Assembly (NCBI RefSeq): GCF_038096175.1 | Contig: NZ_CP151099.1 | Span: forward strand, 2,296,501 to 2,360,500 | Direction: 5' to 3' | DNA: 64,000 nucleotides | Origin: Nostoc sp. UHCC 0302 | GTDB taxonomy: Bacteria > Cyanobacteriota > Cyanobacteriia > Cyanobacteriales > Nostocaceae | Part shown: piece by piece, positions 35,016 to 45,600 of the stretch | How the letters are laid out: each line of letters opens with the position of its first letter | Position numbering within the stretch: position 1 is the first letter of the stretch | Made by a program: the position numbers and the translations under genes | Notes under the pieces: model-generated | The model's database searches: none | Seen by the model: only the letters and a program-made list of their open reading frames with translations | Told to the model about the DNA's origin: nothing

Positions 35016-36380
35016 ATGAAAGAACTATTTAGTGGTTACTACAGACCAAGTGAAATAGATTTTCAAAAAATTTGGCAATCAGCAACTTTTGTGCTAGATG
35101 CCAATATTCTACTTAATATGTATCGATATCCTGAAGAAGCACGGAGACAGCTTTTTACTGTTCTACAAAGTATAGCACCTCGTCTTTGGGTTCCATATCA
35201 AGCTGCACTTGAATTTCAAAGAAACCGCCTTACTGTTATTGCTGAACAAAAGAAACGTTTTTCAGATGTTCGTAAAGTTCTAGAAAGTTCTAGAGCCGCA
35301 ATGATCTCTGAACTAGAAAAATTACAGTTAAAGAAGCGACACTCATCTATTCAAGCTGATAAACTTGTTTCAGCCCTTGATCAACAAATCACTGATTTTC
35401 TAGCCAATTTAGACCAGCTTGAAGCTACTCAGCTATCAGTAACAGATAGTGATCCAATTAGAGAACAACTTGATCAATTACTAAAAGAAAAAGTTGGTGA
35501 ATCTTTCTCCCAAGAAGAAATCACCAAGATATATCAAGAAGGAGAAATTAGATTTAAGAGTGATATACCACCAGGATATAAAGACCAGAAGAAAGAAATT
35601 GATAGCAAAAGCGATATTTTTTCCTACGGTGGTGTAATTTATCAACGTAAGTATGGAGATTTAGTACTTTGGAAGCAAATAATTAATAAAGCATCACAAG
35701 ATTCTATTCAATCAATAGTATTTCTTACTGATGATGAAAAAGAAGATTGGTGGTGGATAACTGATTATCAAGGTAAAAATAAGATTGGCCCACGTCCTGA
35801 ATTAGTTAATGAAATTTCAAGAGAGGCTGGTACTAAGCTCTTTTATATGTATAATTCAGAACAATTTCTAAAGTATTCTAAAGAATTCTTAAATACCAAT
35901 GTTACTGATGAATCAATATCTCAAGTTCGTGAAGTTGTTAGAGCATCTTTTGAGGGACGTTTAGCTTTTAGGCAATTACAGCTTGTTGCGGCAAAATCTG
36001 TACTTATATGGCTTCAAAAACGTTATGCTAACTTTAGTATACTGGAAAATCAACGAGGTTTTCCAGATTATATAGTTCGTGATTCAGAGTCAGAAAGAAA
36101 TTTGGGATTTGAAATCAAAATATTTCGTGATCCACTTACTGCTCGATTCATTTTACGAGATCAGAAATATCGTGGTTATTATGAAACTAAAGAAGGTTCA
36201 CTTGATGAAATAACGTTTGTATTCGTAATGCAGGATGAAGAAGCAGCACACCAAACTATCCAAATATTACAAAAAAATAATAGTCAACTGCCACCATGCG
36301 TGAATCTTATCATTGGAGTAGCTAACTTAGAAAAGGAAGATGATTTAACAGCAGAATTTTATCCATATTTTATCCATTAG
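35016..36380 (+). CDS. Two-nuclease protein: PIN_8 (PIN-like) plus PD-(D/E)XK domain
   Basis: 454 residues. Residues 20-290 are a PIN_8 (DUF4935-like) domain: VLDANILLNMYRY (D28), AALEFQRNR (E66), IPPGYKDQKK, YGDLVLWKQII (D214) and FLTDDEKEDWWW (D239/D240/D244), separated by a long helical insertion (75-160). Residues 305-454 end in what looks like a restriction-endonuclease fold: GFPDYIV (D351), then LGFEIKIF (E366, K368), that is D-x14-ExK. The start MKELFSG at 35016 is preferred over TTG at 35001. It is AT-rich compared with its neighbours and followed by toxin-antitoxin genes. Anti-phage or RNA/DNA-damage function is inferred, not shown. Confidence 0.85.
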   Translation: MKELFSGYYRPSEIDFQKIWQSATFVLDANILLNMYRYPEEARRQLFTVLQSIAPRLWVPYQAALEFQRNRLTVIAEQKKRFSDVRKVLESSRAAMISELEKLQLKKRHSSIQADKLVSALDQQITDFLANLDQLEATQLSVTDSDPIREQLDQLLKEKVGESFSQEEITKIYQEGEIRFKSDIPPGYKDQKKEIDSKSDIFSYGGVIYQRKYGDLVLWKQIINKASQDSIQSIVFLTDDEKEDWWWITDYQGKNKIGPRPELVNEISREAGTKLFYMYNSEQFLKYSKEFLNTNVTDESISQVREVVRASFEGRLAFRQLQLVAAKSVLIWLQKRYANFSILENQRGFPDYIVRDSESERNLGFEIKIFRDPLTARFILRDQKYRGYYETKEGSLDEITFVFVMQDEEAAHQTIQILQKNNSQLPPCVNLIIGVANLEKEDDLTAEFYPYFIH

Positions 36381-36437
36381 CAGAGTTTAATGGAGATGCA
36401 TTATAGCTATTAAAATGTGGTGCATTACTAACAATAA

Positions 36438-36684
36438 TCAGAGTCTGTCCATCTCTTGTAAGTTTTTGATATATTTTTCAAAATCATCTACCACCAGAGT
36501 GAACCGGAATTTGACGTTTTGCGAGTAGATACTGAAACGCAATGCGGTTCATCTCTACCAAACGATTGGCTTAAGCGAAGGTGAGTTTTTCCTTCCCAAG
36601 GAGCATAGCGGCAATTTCTTTTTTCAGTTCAATCTCAGCCATGCGGGTTGCAGCTAAAATTTGATCAGAAATAACGATGTTCAT
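36438..36684 (-). pseudogene. UPF0175 (antitoxin-like) pseudogene
   Basis: From the ATG at 36682-36684 the minus strand reads MNIVISDQILAATRMAEIEL, KKEIAAMLLGKEKLTFA, a TAA stop, then ANRLVEMNRIAFQYLLAKRQ and IPVH. A frameshift then leads into VDDFEKYIKNLQEMDRL and a stop at 36438. This is the standard UPF0175 pattern (in TA systems, the antitoxin of a PIN toxin) with one nonsense and one frameshift mutation. The usual PIN-domain partner (DUF3368) is not found downstream; the PIN_8 gene ends 58 bp away on the other strand. Confidence 0.85.
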
Positions 36685-36789
36685 TGCTGAATTCTTCTCT
36701 ACATAACTATTCTATATACATAAACGAGCAGCAAGTTCTGTTAAGCCAAAATTGAGATGAGAAGAGTTATCTGTTAAAATTTAATAAAA

Positions 36790-37083
36790 ATGTCTAAAAT
36801 AGTCAAAACTGCTATGCAGACCTACACTCTGACTGATGCTCGTAACAAACATGGTGAGGTTTTTGACAAAGCTGCTACTGAGCCAGTTTTACTAACCAAG
36901 CAATCACGGCCTAGCCATGTGATTATTTCAGCCGAGAGCTACCAAAAATTAATTAATCGGTTGGAAGAATTAGAGGATATGGTTTTCGGTCAAGCTGCTG
37001 AAGTTGCGCTGAGGCAGTCCAAAATGATTGGTACAGAAGCTTTTACATCTGCACTAGAGCATTTAGCTAATGGCGAAGCTTGA
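36790..37083 (+). CDS. Phd/YefM-type antitoxin
   Basis: 97 residues. YTLTDARNKHGEVFDKAATE and PVLLTKQSRPSHVIISAESY form the Phd/YefM DNA-binding N-terminal domain, followed by a helical C-terminus that should wrap the toxin. It overlaps the toxin start by 14 bp, the standard antitoxin-first order. It probably represses its own operon. The ATG at 36790 is preceded by an A/T-rich promoter region. Confidence 0.92.
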   Translation: MSKIVKTAMQTYTLTDARNKHGEVFDKAATEPVLLTKQSRPSHVIISAESYQKLINRLEELEDMVFGQAAEVALRQSKMIGTEAFTSALEHLANGEA

Positions 37084-37351
37084 TGGTCTAGAAACTGTTC
37101 TTAATTTTCTCAACGGTTTACAGCCGAAAATAGCAGCACAGATTGCAAAAAAGGTTTTGGCTTTAAATGTTGAGCCTCTACCAACTGATAGTAAGCAGTT
37201 ATCTGGTTATCAGGGTTTCTATCGAGTTGATAGTGGAGAATATCGAATTGTTTACAGATATTTTCCTGAAGAAGATTTAGTGGAAGTGATTTTAGTTGGT
37301 AAGCGCAATGATGATAATGTCTATAAAAGATTAAAGCGTTTACTGGAATAA
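37070..37351 (+). CDS. RelE/ParE-family toxin
   Basis: 93 residues. KKVLALNVEPLPTDSKQLSG, then YQGFYRVDSGEYRIVYRYF and VEVILVGKRNDDNVYKRLKR are the RelE-type core: basic residues on strand 3 (YRVDSGEYRIVY) and the C-terminal KRNDDxVY-x-x-L helix. RelE toxins usually cut mRNA on the ribosome, while ParE toxins hit gyrase; the GKR-x-D-x-x-VY ending favours RelE. Co-transcribed with the antitoxin. xseA follows 62 bp later and may be read through. Confidence 0.92.
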   Translation: MAKLDGLETVLNFLNGLQPKIAAQIAKKVLALNVEPLPTDSKQLSGYQGFYRVDSGEYRIVYRYFPEEDLVEVILVGKRNDDNVYKRLKRLLE

Positions 37352-37413
37352 AACTTTGGTTTTTATGAAAAATGCTAAAATCTCTCCAGCACAAATGCTT
37401 TCAGGCATCTTTG

Positions 37414-38646
37414 ATGACTTTCGACCTCCCCAACTCTCTGATTATCGATACAGCGCTTTCTGTAGCTGGGTTAACTGACTATATACGCTTGCTTTTAGAG
37501 CAAGATGAGCAATTGCGGCAAGTGTGGGTAACTGGCGAAGTATCGAGCGCAAATAATCATCGTAGTGGATTGTTTTTCACACTGCAAGACCCCGATCGCA
37601 CAGCCGGAATTAAGTGTGTAGTATGGAATAGCCAATTGGCAAAACTCGCACAAATGCCAGTTCCTGGGGAACAGTTAATCATTTTGGGCAGTATTCGGCT
37701 TTATCCCCAACGCGGAGAGTATCAGTTATCTGTTTGGCAGGCTTTACCCGCTGGTGTGGGTTTACAAGCACTGCGTTATCAACAATTAAAAAACCGCTTG
37801 CTAGCTGAAGGATTGTTTGATGCCCAAAGAAAGCGATCGCTTCCCCCTCACCCCCAAACGATCGCTGTTGTAACTTCACCAACTGCGGCGGCTTGGGGTG
37901 ATATTCAAAAAACTCTCAAGCAAAGGTATCCAGGTTTACACGTTTTATTTTCGCCTGCTACGGTGCAGGGTGAGCAAGCGCCAGAATCTATAGTTGAGGC
38001 AATTGAACGCGTGGAACGAGATGGACGCGCCGAAGTGCTAATTTTATCCCGGGGAGGTGGCGCGGTTGAAGAATTGGCTTGCTTTAATGATGAACGAGTA
38101 GTGCGATCGCTTGCTAGTTGTTCTATTCCGATAATTACTGGTATTGGACATCAACGGGATGAGTCTTTAGCAGATTTAGTTGCAGATGCTTGCGTACATA
38201 CGCCAACTGCGGCGGCGGAAATGGTTGTGCCGGCGTTATCAGAGTTGTATGCTGAGCATCGGCAGCGAGTTACGGCTTTGCATGAGGCAGTACTTGATTC
38301 TGAGGAAACTGCTAAAAATAAACTGCAAGTATTGCGAAACCGTTTGCGACGTTTGCGGTTAGATCGACAAGTGCAACAAGAAACGCAGCAGCTAGCCTGG
38401 AAACGTCAGCAATTGATGCAAGCAACAATGGGGCGATCACAACAAGCCGCCCAACATCTAGAATTGCTACGGCAGAAGTTGGCAAGCCTTGACCCCAAAG
38501 CTGTGTTGCAGCGTGGTTATGCGGTGGTAAGACAGGAAAATGGGGCGATCGCTCGTTCTGCTGCTGAGTTAGAAGTAGGAGAAAAGTTAGTGATTCAGTT
38601 GGGGCAGGGTGAGGTTAAAGTGAAGGTTACGGAAGTAAAAAAATAA
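37414..38646 (+). CDS. xseA: Exonuclease VII large subunit
   Basis: 410 residues. The N-terminal OB fold ([20 protein letters not shown], then [18 protein letters not shown]) is followed by the catalytic core ([38 protein letters not shown] and [20 protein letters not shown]), a long coiled coil (about 290-375) that binds the small subunit, and the C-terminal [14 protein letters not shown]. ExoVII degrades single-stranded DNA in repair. The start [10 protein letters not shown] is preferred; 14 codons upstream of it are open but not family-like. Followed by xseB after 35 bp. Confidence 0.95.
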   Translation: MTFDLPNSLIIDTALSVAGLTDYIRLLLEQDEQLRQVWVTGEVSSANNHRSGLFFTLQDPDRTAGIKCVVWNSQLAKLAQMPVPGEQLIILGSIRLYPQRGEYQLSVWQALPAGVGLQALRYQQLKNRLLAEGLFDAQRKRSLPPHPQTIAVVTSPTAAAWGDIQKTLKQRYPGLHVLFSPATVQGEQAPESIVEAIERVERDGRAEVLILSRGGGAVEELACFNDERVVRSLASCSIPIITGIGHQRDESLADLVADACVHTPTAAAEMVVPALSELYAEHRQRVTALHEAVLDSEETAKNKLQVLRNRLRRLRLDRQVQQETQQLAWKRQQLMQATMGRSQQAAQHLELLRQKLASLDPKAVLQRGYAVVRQENGAIARSAAELEVGEKLVIQLGQGEVKVKVTEVKK

Positions 38647-38681
38647 CGAACCGCAGACATACAGAGGACGTAGAGAGATTG

Positions 38682-38915
38682 ATGGTTAAACGTAAGAATG
38701 ACTCTAGTTCTGATTCAATGGAAGGTTGGAATTATGAGGCGAAGGTTAATGAAATAGAGGGAATTATTGCTCGCATTGAGGCGGGTGAATTGGAATTGGA
38801 AGAGGTTTTTGACCAATTTGCAAAGGCTGTTGAGTATTTACGTCAGTGTGAAGGTTTTTTGCAGCAGCGACAGCAACAGGTAGATTTATTAATTGAAACT
38901 TTGAGTGATGATTAA
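38682..38915 (+). CDS. xseB: Exonuclease VII small subunit
   Basis: 77 residues. [20 protein letters not shown] and [20 protein letters not shown] make the two-helix hairpin of XseB. Its partner is the product of the gene directly upstream, and the 35-bp spacing implies one operon. The ATG at 38682 follows a TTG one codon earlier. Confidence 0.94.
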   Translation: MVKRKNDSSSDSMEGWNYEAKVNEIEGIIARIEAGELELEEVFDQFAKAVEYLRQCEGFLQQRQQQVDLLIETLSDD

Positions 38916-39463
38916 TAGTGATAAATTACTATCTAAAGTTTAGTTTATAGTATAAAGTTTTCTCAAGACCAATAGCCTAATCTTGATATAACAAATATTA
39001 CTAGTAACCTGCTATAGCAATCTAATTTGATTGTTGAAATAATCTAAGGATATGTAGAGAAACCAGCCGTGTGGGCGGGTGTCCCGACTTGAACGGACTG
39101 GCGTTGTGTTATCCATGAGAGTCCAGCACCAAAGTCTTTTGGCGGTGTGTTAGCCAGAGGCATAATACACCCTACCGTGTATTTCAAAAACAAATATGAG
39201 CCCTATAGTACCAAAAGGTTTCAAAGTTCCACTTCTAAGAATTTTGAAAAGTTAATTACTCGCTTGTTTTGACTAAATAGAGAGATTCTGGTTATTTTGA
39301 AGTTTTAAAAGAATTATTGCATTAGTACGAATACATAAGAGCCAAAATCTGGTAGATTAACTCGGAACGCATGGTTAAGCATTCTTTTGAGCAGATTCAA
39401 TCTGGTCAATTTTGATATTGTCAGGCATTTTTGCAATTACTAAATTTAAGGTACATCGAAGGT
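38916..39463. other. Intergenic region with a tRNA-like but unfoldable stretch
   Basis: 548 bp. Between about 39060 and 39170 the minus strand contains CCAGTCCGTTCAAGTCGGGA, which resembles a tRNA T arm, and GGGTGT/ACACCC that could be an acceptor pair. I could not draw a proper anticodon arm (6-base loop) or D arm. A similar GACTTGAAAGAACTGGCGT occurs at 41098, so this is probably a dispersed repeat. No gene is seen elsewhere. Confidence 0.35.
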
Positions 39464-40222
39464 ATGAAACCATTTATTTTTGTAACAGACTTAGATGACA
39501 CCCTTGTGTATCGCACAGTGGGAGATGACAGCGCCTTACCAGAACTGAAACAATTGCTAAGTCAACATCGCCAAAAATACGGTACTAAAATCGTCTATTC
39601 TACTGGGCGATCGCCGATTCTTTATCAAGAACTCCAAGATAAAAAAAATCTTTTACAACCAGATGCGCTCGTCCTGGCTGTGGGTACAGAAATTTACCTC
39701 GATGGTGCTGATACTCCAGATGCAGGTTGGTCAGAAATCCTTTCGCCTGGCTGGAATCGTGAACTTGTATTATCTATCACCAAGAAATTTCCTGAGCTTG
39801 AACCGCAACCAGACTCAGAACAGCGACCTTTCAAAGTGAGTTTTTTCCTGCAACAATCTGTTTCGGGGATTTTACCACGACTTGAGGCAGAGTTGCGAAA
39901 TTATAAATTAAATGTAAAGTTAATCTACAGCAGCGAAATAGACCTTGACATTGTACCTCATTCCAGCGATAAAGGTCAGGCAATGCAATTTTTGCGTCAA
40001 AAGTGGAAATTTGCAGCCGAACAAACAGTTGTCTGCGGTGATTCAGGTAATGATATTGCTTTATTTACTGTAGGCAACGAACGGGGAATCATTGTCGGGA
40101 ATGCCAGAAAAGAATTACTCGAATGGCACAAGGACAATCCTGCTGACCACCGTTACCTGGCAAAAGCTTTTTGTGCAGGTGGAATTCTTGAAGGATTAAA
40201 ATATTTTGGTTTCTTAGAATGA
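39464..40222 (+). CDS. spp: Sucrose-phosphate phosphatase
   Basis: 252 residues of the HAD superfamily, C2B cap type. Motif I is [15 protein letters not shown], motif [16 protein letters not shown], and motifs [18 protein letters not shown] and [13 protein letters not shown]. The sequence VGTEIYLDG is typical of cyanobacterial and plant sucrose-6-phosphate phosphatases. It removes phosphate from sucrose-6-P in the last step of sucrose synthesis, important for heterocyst carbon supply and osmotic stress. The start at 39464 has GAAGG just before it. Its stop overlaps the ruvA start by 4 bp (ATGA). Confidence 0.92.
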   Translation: MKPFIFVTDLDDTLVYRTVGDDSALPELKQLLSQHRQKYGTKIVYSTGRSPILYQELQDKKNLLQPDALVLAVGTEIYLDGADTPDAGWSEILSPGWNRELVLSITKKFPELEPQPDSEQRPFKVSFFLQQSVSGILPRLEAELRNYKLNVKLIYSSEIDLDIVPHSSDKGQAMQFLRQKWKFAAEQTVVCGDSGNDIALFTVGNERGIIVGNARKELLEWHKDNPADHRYLAKAFCAGGILEGLKYFGFLE

Positions 40223-40857
40223 TTAGCTATCTTAAAGGTCTCGTCGCTGGTATCCAAACAATTAGCGCTAATCGCGTGATTCTGACTCTAGAAGTGAACG
40301 CGATAGGGTATGATTTGCAAATTCCGCAACGATTAGCAAATCAATTACCAGATTCAGGAGGAGTAGCGCAAATTTTCACCCATTACCAAATTCGCGAAGA
40401 AGTGCCGTTGCTATATGGCTTTGCTTCGCCAGCAGAACGTGATTTATTTCGCCACTTGCTGAGTGTCAGCGGTATTGGTGCAGCTTTAGCGATCGCCCTA
40501 TTGGACACTTTGGAACTCCCAGATTTAGTCCAAGCAATTATCGCTGGTAATACGCAAATCTTAATTCAAACCCCCGGTGTCGGGAAGAAAACTGCCGAGC
40601 GCATCTGTCTGGAACTGAAAAGCAAGCTAGTCGAGTGGCGCAAATCAGCAGGGTTTTTCGTCGCCACAGGTGGCCCAGCCCCTGGAATTCTCGAGGAAGT
40701 GCAAATGACCCTCTTCGCCTTGGGATATACTGCCCATGAAGTCAGCCACGCCTTACACGTAGTCAGTGAAGACATCGGACTTCCAAAAGACGCTTACGTA
40801 GAAGATTGGATTAAACAAGCCATCGCCCATCTCAGCAGTAGTGAACAAGTTGGTTAG
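40219..40857 (+). CDS. ruvA: Holliday junction DNA helicase subunit RuvA
   Basis: 212 residues. N-terminal OB fold ([14 protein letters not shown], then [10 protein letters not shown]), two helix-hairpin-helix motifs ([20 protein letters not shown] and [19 protein letters not shown]) and the C-terminal domain III that contacts RuvB. It binds four-way junctions for branch migration. Translationally coupled to the sucrose-phosphate phosphatase by an ATGA overlap, an association with no obvious functional meaning. Confidence 0.95.
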   Translation: MISYLKGLVAGIQTISANRVILTLEVNAIGYDLQIPQRLANQLPDSGGVAQIFTHYQIREEVPLLYGFASPAERDLFRHLLSVSGIGAALAIALLDTLELPDLVQAIIAGNTQILIQTPGVGKKTAERICLELKSKLVEWRKSAGFFVATGGPAPGILEEVQMTLFALGYTAHEVSHALHVVSEDIGLPKDAYVEDWIKQAIAHLSSSEQVG

Positions 40858-40884
40858 TGAGCATTGGGGAGCCAGTCTTGTGGT

Positions 40885-41090
40885 GAGGCAGCGCGGTCTT
40901 CTCCCAAAGGGAGAGGCTAACGCCTTCTCCTATCGGAGACGCTATGCGTTAGCGGAGCTTTCGCTTTAGCGATACCGGAGCGTCTCGTAGAGAAGGGGGT
41001 CTCCCGCATGAGCGACTGCCGTTAGCGAGTCTTCTCCTTCGGAGATGCCAAGGCGTAGCTTGCTTCCCAGTAGGGGTACGAGCGTCAAGG
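40885..41090. repeat. Cluster of nested GC-rich palindromes
   Basis: At least four inverted repeats in 200 bp: TTCTCCC-AAA-GGGAGA, TCTCC-TATC-GGAGA, GCTAACGCC with a complementary GCGTTAGC, and TTCTCC-TT-CGGAGA. These match a family of Nostoc intergenic repeats of the GCGTCTCGTAGAGAAG type, also seen inside the kinase gene at 30825 and near 10905. They fill the ruvA-bioF gap almost completely. Confidence 0.75.
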
Positions 41091-41164
41091 CTCTGCCGAC
41101 TTGAAAGAACTGGCGTCATTAGGCATTTGTTATTTCCCTCATCCCCTGATCTTCCTCTCTTTTT

Positions 41165-42343
41165 ATGAAGACTGACCCCTACGCTTGGATAGAAGAATCT
41201 CTGGCAACGATTCATCGGGCAAATTGGTATCGCTCGGTACAAACAATAGAGGGTCGTCCGGGTGCAACTGTCCTTTTAGGAGGGCAAGAGGTAATCAATT
41301 TTGCTAGTAATGACTATTTGGGGCTAGCTGGAAATGAGCACGTGATAGCGGCGGCAATTGCTGCTATCCAGGAGTTTGGAACTGGTAGCACTGGTTCTAG
41401 ATTATTGAGCGGACATAGAGAATTACACAGGGAATTAGAGGAGGCGATCGCATCTACCAAACAAACAGAAGATGCTGTCGTTTTTAGTTCAGGGTATCTA
41501 GCTAATTTGGGTGCAATTACTGCCCTGACAGGCAAGCGTGATTTAATCTTGTCTGACCAGTACAATCATTCTAGTCTGAAAAACGGGTCGATTCTCAGCG
41601 GTGCAGCAATTGTGGAGTATCCGCACTGTGATGTCGCAGCATTAAAAACCCAGTTGAATCAGCAGCGGCAAAACTACCGACGCTGTTTGATTCTTACTGA
41701 TAGCATCTTCAGCATGGATGGCGATTTATGTCCTTTGCCAGCACTTTTGGATCTAGCTGATGAGTTTGACTGTATGCTGCTAGTCGACGAAGCTCATGCT
41801 ACAGGGGTATTAGGAAAAACTGGCGCTGGGTGTGTCGAATATTTTGGGTGTACGGGAAGGCAATTAATTCAAATTGGCACTTTGAGCAAAGCCTTAGCTA
41901 GTTTAGGCGGGTACGTAGCGGGAAGTGCAACTCTAATTGACTTTTTGCGGAACCGCGCACCAAGTTGGATTTACACCACTGCACTTTCACCCGCTGATAC
42001 AGCAGCGGCGTTAGCAGCAATCAAGATAATGCAACAAGAACCGCAACGCCGCACTCAATTGTGGTCGAATATAGATTACTTAAAAAAATTGCTTCAGCAG
42101 TTACCAAACTTCAAGTTGCTTCCCTCAGAATCACCTATACTGTGCTTTCAACTAGCAAGTGCCGCAGATGCGCTGCAAGTGGGAAAGCAACTTAGACAAG
42201 CTGGGATTTTTGCTCCAGCAATTCGTCCCCCCACAGTCCCAACCAGTCGGGTAAGAATATCTTTGATGGCTACTCATGAATCCAGCCATATTGAGAAATT
42301 AGTACAAACACTGAATAGTATTTATATTGATACGACTTTTTAG
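41165..42343 (+). CDS. bioF: 8-amino-7-oxononanoate synthase
   Basis: 392 residues of the alpha-oxoamine synthase family: [64 protein letters not shown] and the PLP lysine in [17 protein letters not shown]. It joins pimeloyl-ACP and alanine in biotin synthesis. Other family members (KBL, SPT, ALAS) are less likely: the organism makes ALA by the C5 route (hemL present), and length and motifs fit BioF. No other bio genes are in the window. Confidence 0.9.
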   Translation: MKTDPYAWIEESLATIHRANWYRSVQTIEGRPGATVLLGGQEVINFASNDYLGLAGNEHVIAAAIAAIQEFGTGSTGSRLLSGHRELHRELEEAIASTKQTEDAVVFSSGYLANLGAITALTGKRDLILSDQYNHSSLKNGSILSGAAIVEYPHCDVAALKTQLNQQRQNYRRCLILTDSIFSMDGDLCPLPALLDLADEFDCMLLVDEAHATGVLGKTGAGCVEYFGCTGRQLIQIGTLSKALASLGGYVAGSATLIDFLRNRAPSWIYTTALSPADTAAALAAIKIMQQEPQRRTQLWSNIDYLKKLLQQLPNFKLLPSESPILCFQLASAADALQVGKQLRQAGIFAPAIRPPTVPTSRVRISLMATHESSHIEKLVQTLNSIYIDTTF

Positions 42344-42392
42344 TTAAATAGGGCATTGGGCATTGGATTAATCATCAGTTATTCTTCTCCCG

Positions 42393-42540
42393 CTCCCTGC
42401 ACAGATGCGTAGACGCTCGAAGAGCGGCTTCTCGTAAGAGTATAATCGCGTCTCTATCCCTACTTTCCCACTCCCTGCACAGACGCGTAGACGCAGGGAG
42501 TGCAGCTTCTCGTAAGAGTATAATCGCGTCTCTACTGCTA
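42393..42540. repeat. Two tandem copies of a 78-bp repeat before the hybrid kinase
   Basis: CTCCCTGCACAGATGCGTAG at 42393 recurs (one base changed) at 42471. Each unit ends with CTTCTCGTAAGAGTATAATC and GCGTCTCTA. The second copy carries GACGCAGGGAGTGCAG where the first has a different stem. A 91-codon minus-strand frame through them is a repeat artefact. The rest of 42344-42662 shows no gene. Confidence 0.8.
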
Positions 42541-42662
42541 CTCCCCCACTCTCCAATTGAAATTTGCCGCTTCTCCGTAAGTATACTATTGCTATTTGTA
42601 TTTTCGATGAATTAAAAGAGAAGTTTAGTACGAAAATACACACATTACTGGAGGGAAAACAA

Positions 42663-45600
42663 GTGGTTAGGCAACATAAATATCACTTGTATCAATCAGT
42701 AAAAAATTTTAATAAACAAGTGTTGTTGCCACTACTAGTTGGTGTTTTTGTTTCAATTGCGGTGATCGCACTCTGGCAATGGTTTCTAGTTGAAGAACAG
42801 ACTAACATTAAACAACTTATTCAACAGCAGGCGATCGCCATTAAAAATCAGTTGAATACCGATATGAAGAGCCGTATTCTCGCATTAGAGCGCATGGGAG
42901 AACGCTGGCAAATTCGTGGTGGTACTCCTCAACAGGAATGGGAAGCAGATGCAGCAGCCTATGTCAAAGACTTCGCAGGATATCGGGCAATAGAATGGGT
43001 TGACCCAACTTTTCGGGTTAAGTGGATTGTGCCATTGGCTGGAAACAAAAAAGCCCTAAATTTCGATTTAAGTCAGGAAACTCGGCGACGGGAAGCACTA
43101 GAAATAGCACGCGAGCGCCGTCAAGCTACTTTGAGTCGCACAGTCAATCTGGTAGTGGGTGGTAAGGGATTTTTAGTATACATACCCCTATTTGTAGAAA
43201 ATAAATTTGATGGATTCATAATAGGAGTTTTTCAGGTTCAACCCCTGCTGGATTCAGTTGTGCGTCTGCCATCGGGGTACAAAATTAGGGTATTTGACGG
43301 TCAAGAGTTGATTTCTGGAGAAGATTTACAACTTTTAGAGCAGTCACCTTGGCAGCAAGAAATAAATATTGAGTTGTACGGAGTCAGTTGGCGGGTACAA
43401 GTGTATCCAACTCCAGAGTTTTTAACAAACTTGCGATCGCTCCTGCCAAAAGTTGTATTATTTACTGGGTTATTATTTGCCGCCACACTCACTTTATTAA
43501 CTTATTTCGCTCAAGCTACCAAGGCGAGTAATTATCAAATAGCGGCGATAAATGCAGAACTAGCGCTCAAGATTATTGAACTCAAACAAGCACAAGTTAC
43601 TCTACGTCGGCAAGCCCTCACTTTTGAAAATATGCATGATGCCGTGGTCATCACGGATATGAGCGGTAAGATTATAGACTGGAGTCCATCTGCTGAAAGG
43701 ATATTTGGCCATACCAAAGCGGAGGTTTTAGGCAAAACTCCTCCTGAGATTCTTCGACATCCTGAAGAAACAGCAACAGCCACAATGCTGAACACTATAG
43801 TTCTTGAAGCAGTCAAGCAGCAGGGACGCTGGTCAGATGAAATTAATTTTATCCGCAAAGACGGCAGTCAGGGAATTTGCCGCTCAACCGTAGTACCTTT
43901 AAGAGATGAACAAGAGCAAACTTTTGCCATCATTGGTTTCCTGCACGACATTACCGAACGCAAAAAAGCTGAGATTTTGCTGCGTCAGAGTGAAGAGCGT
44001 TTCCAAGCATTCATCAACTGTAGTCCGACACCCGCCTGGATATCCGATACTGACGGGATAACCCTCTACGTCAACGAACCATACCTACGTATGGTGCAAC
44101 TGTCTACAAAAGAACCGATTGGCAAAACTTTATTTGAGCTTTATCCGCCTCAATTTGCCCAGCAATTCCTAGACAACATTCAAAAAGTTGCTCGTATCAA
44201 CCAAGTTCTAGAAGCGGTGGAATCTGTACCCTGTACTGATGGTACAGTTCGAGATTTTTTGGTTTATAAATTTCCGATTTTTCAACTTAATCGCTGTTTG
44301 GTAGGAGGAATTGCCATTGACATTACTGAACGTCAACGAGTCGAACTTGCACTGCAAAGGCAATTGCAATACAAGCTGCTGCTCAAACAAATTACTCAGG
44401 AAATTCGTCAAAGTCTTGACACCAAAAAAATCTTTGAGACGGCTGCTATTCAAATTGGACAAGCATTTGAAGTTGATCGCTGTGCGATTCATTCTTACAT
44501 CAGCGACCCCATACCGCGAATTCCCGCAGTAGCAGAATATGTTGTCCCTGGTTACAAATCCATGCTGAAATTAGATATTCCGATCGCTGGCAATCCTCAT
44601 GCTGAGAAAATAATGTTACAGGATCAAGCGATCGCTTCTTGTAATGTGTACATTGAGCCTTTAATGCAAGCTGCTAAATCAATCTGCTACGATATTGGGC
44701 TAAAGTCCATGCTGGCAGTCCGCACCTCCTATCAAGGAAAACCTAATGGAGTAATTGGAGTACACCAGTGTAGCCATTTTCGCCAGTGGACTCAGGAAGA
44801 AGTTGAATTATTGGAAGCAGTTGCAGCGCAACTGGGTATCGCCATCGCACAGGCAGACTTACTAGAGCAAGAAACCCGCCAAAGAGAAGAACTCACTTGG
44901 AAAAACTTTGCTTTAGAGCAGGCAAAACGTGAGGCAGAAGGCGCAAATCGGGCAAAAAGTGAATTTTTGGCGATGATGAGCCACGAAATTCGTACCCCGA
45001 TGAATGCCGTTATTGGCATGACAGGACTATTACTGGATATGGAACTTACTCCGCAACAACACAACTTTGTGGAAATTATTCGCAGTAGTAGTGATGCCTT
45101 GTTGACTATCATCAATGATATTTTGGACTTTTCCAAGATTGAGTCAGATAAATTAGATTTAGATGAACAGCCTTTCAACCTCCGCGATTGCATAGAAGAA
45201 GCTTTAGACTTATTAGCGCCTCAAGCTGCTGCTAAAAACCTAAATTTAGCCTACCTAATTGACCCCCAAACCCCAAGCATCATCGTCGGAGATGTGATGC
45301 GAGTTCGGCAAACTCTGGTGAATTTAATTAGTAATGCCGTCAAATTTACAGCAGTTGGAGAAGTTGTAGTTTCTGTGATAGTCAAACAAGTAATTTGTCA
45401 AGACAAATACCATATTCAATTTGCCGTCAAGGATACAGGAATTGGCATTCCCCAAGAACGAATGGAGCTACTATTTAAGCCTTTTAGCCAAGTTGATGCA
45501 TCTATGACTCGCCAATATGGTGGTACTGGATTGGGTTTAGCAATCAGCAAGCGCTTGTGTGAAATGATGGGTGGCAGTATTTGGGTTGAAAGTTCTGTGG

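Noticed and set aside
39060-39170. tRNA-like sequence on the minus strand (T-arm-like GTTCAAGTC, GGGTGT/ACACCC)
   Set aside because: The T stem has an extra base, the anticodon loop would have six bases and no D arm can be drawn. A related stretch recurs at 41098, so a repeat is more likely.
42368-42643. 91-codon minus-strand frame with an internal duplication (LYSYEK twice)
   Set aside because: It is produced by the 78-bp tandem repeats and overlaps the upstream region and early codons of the hybrid kinase.
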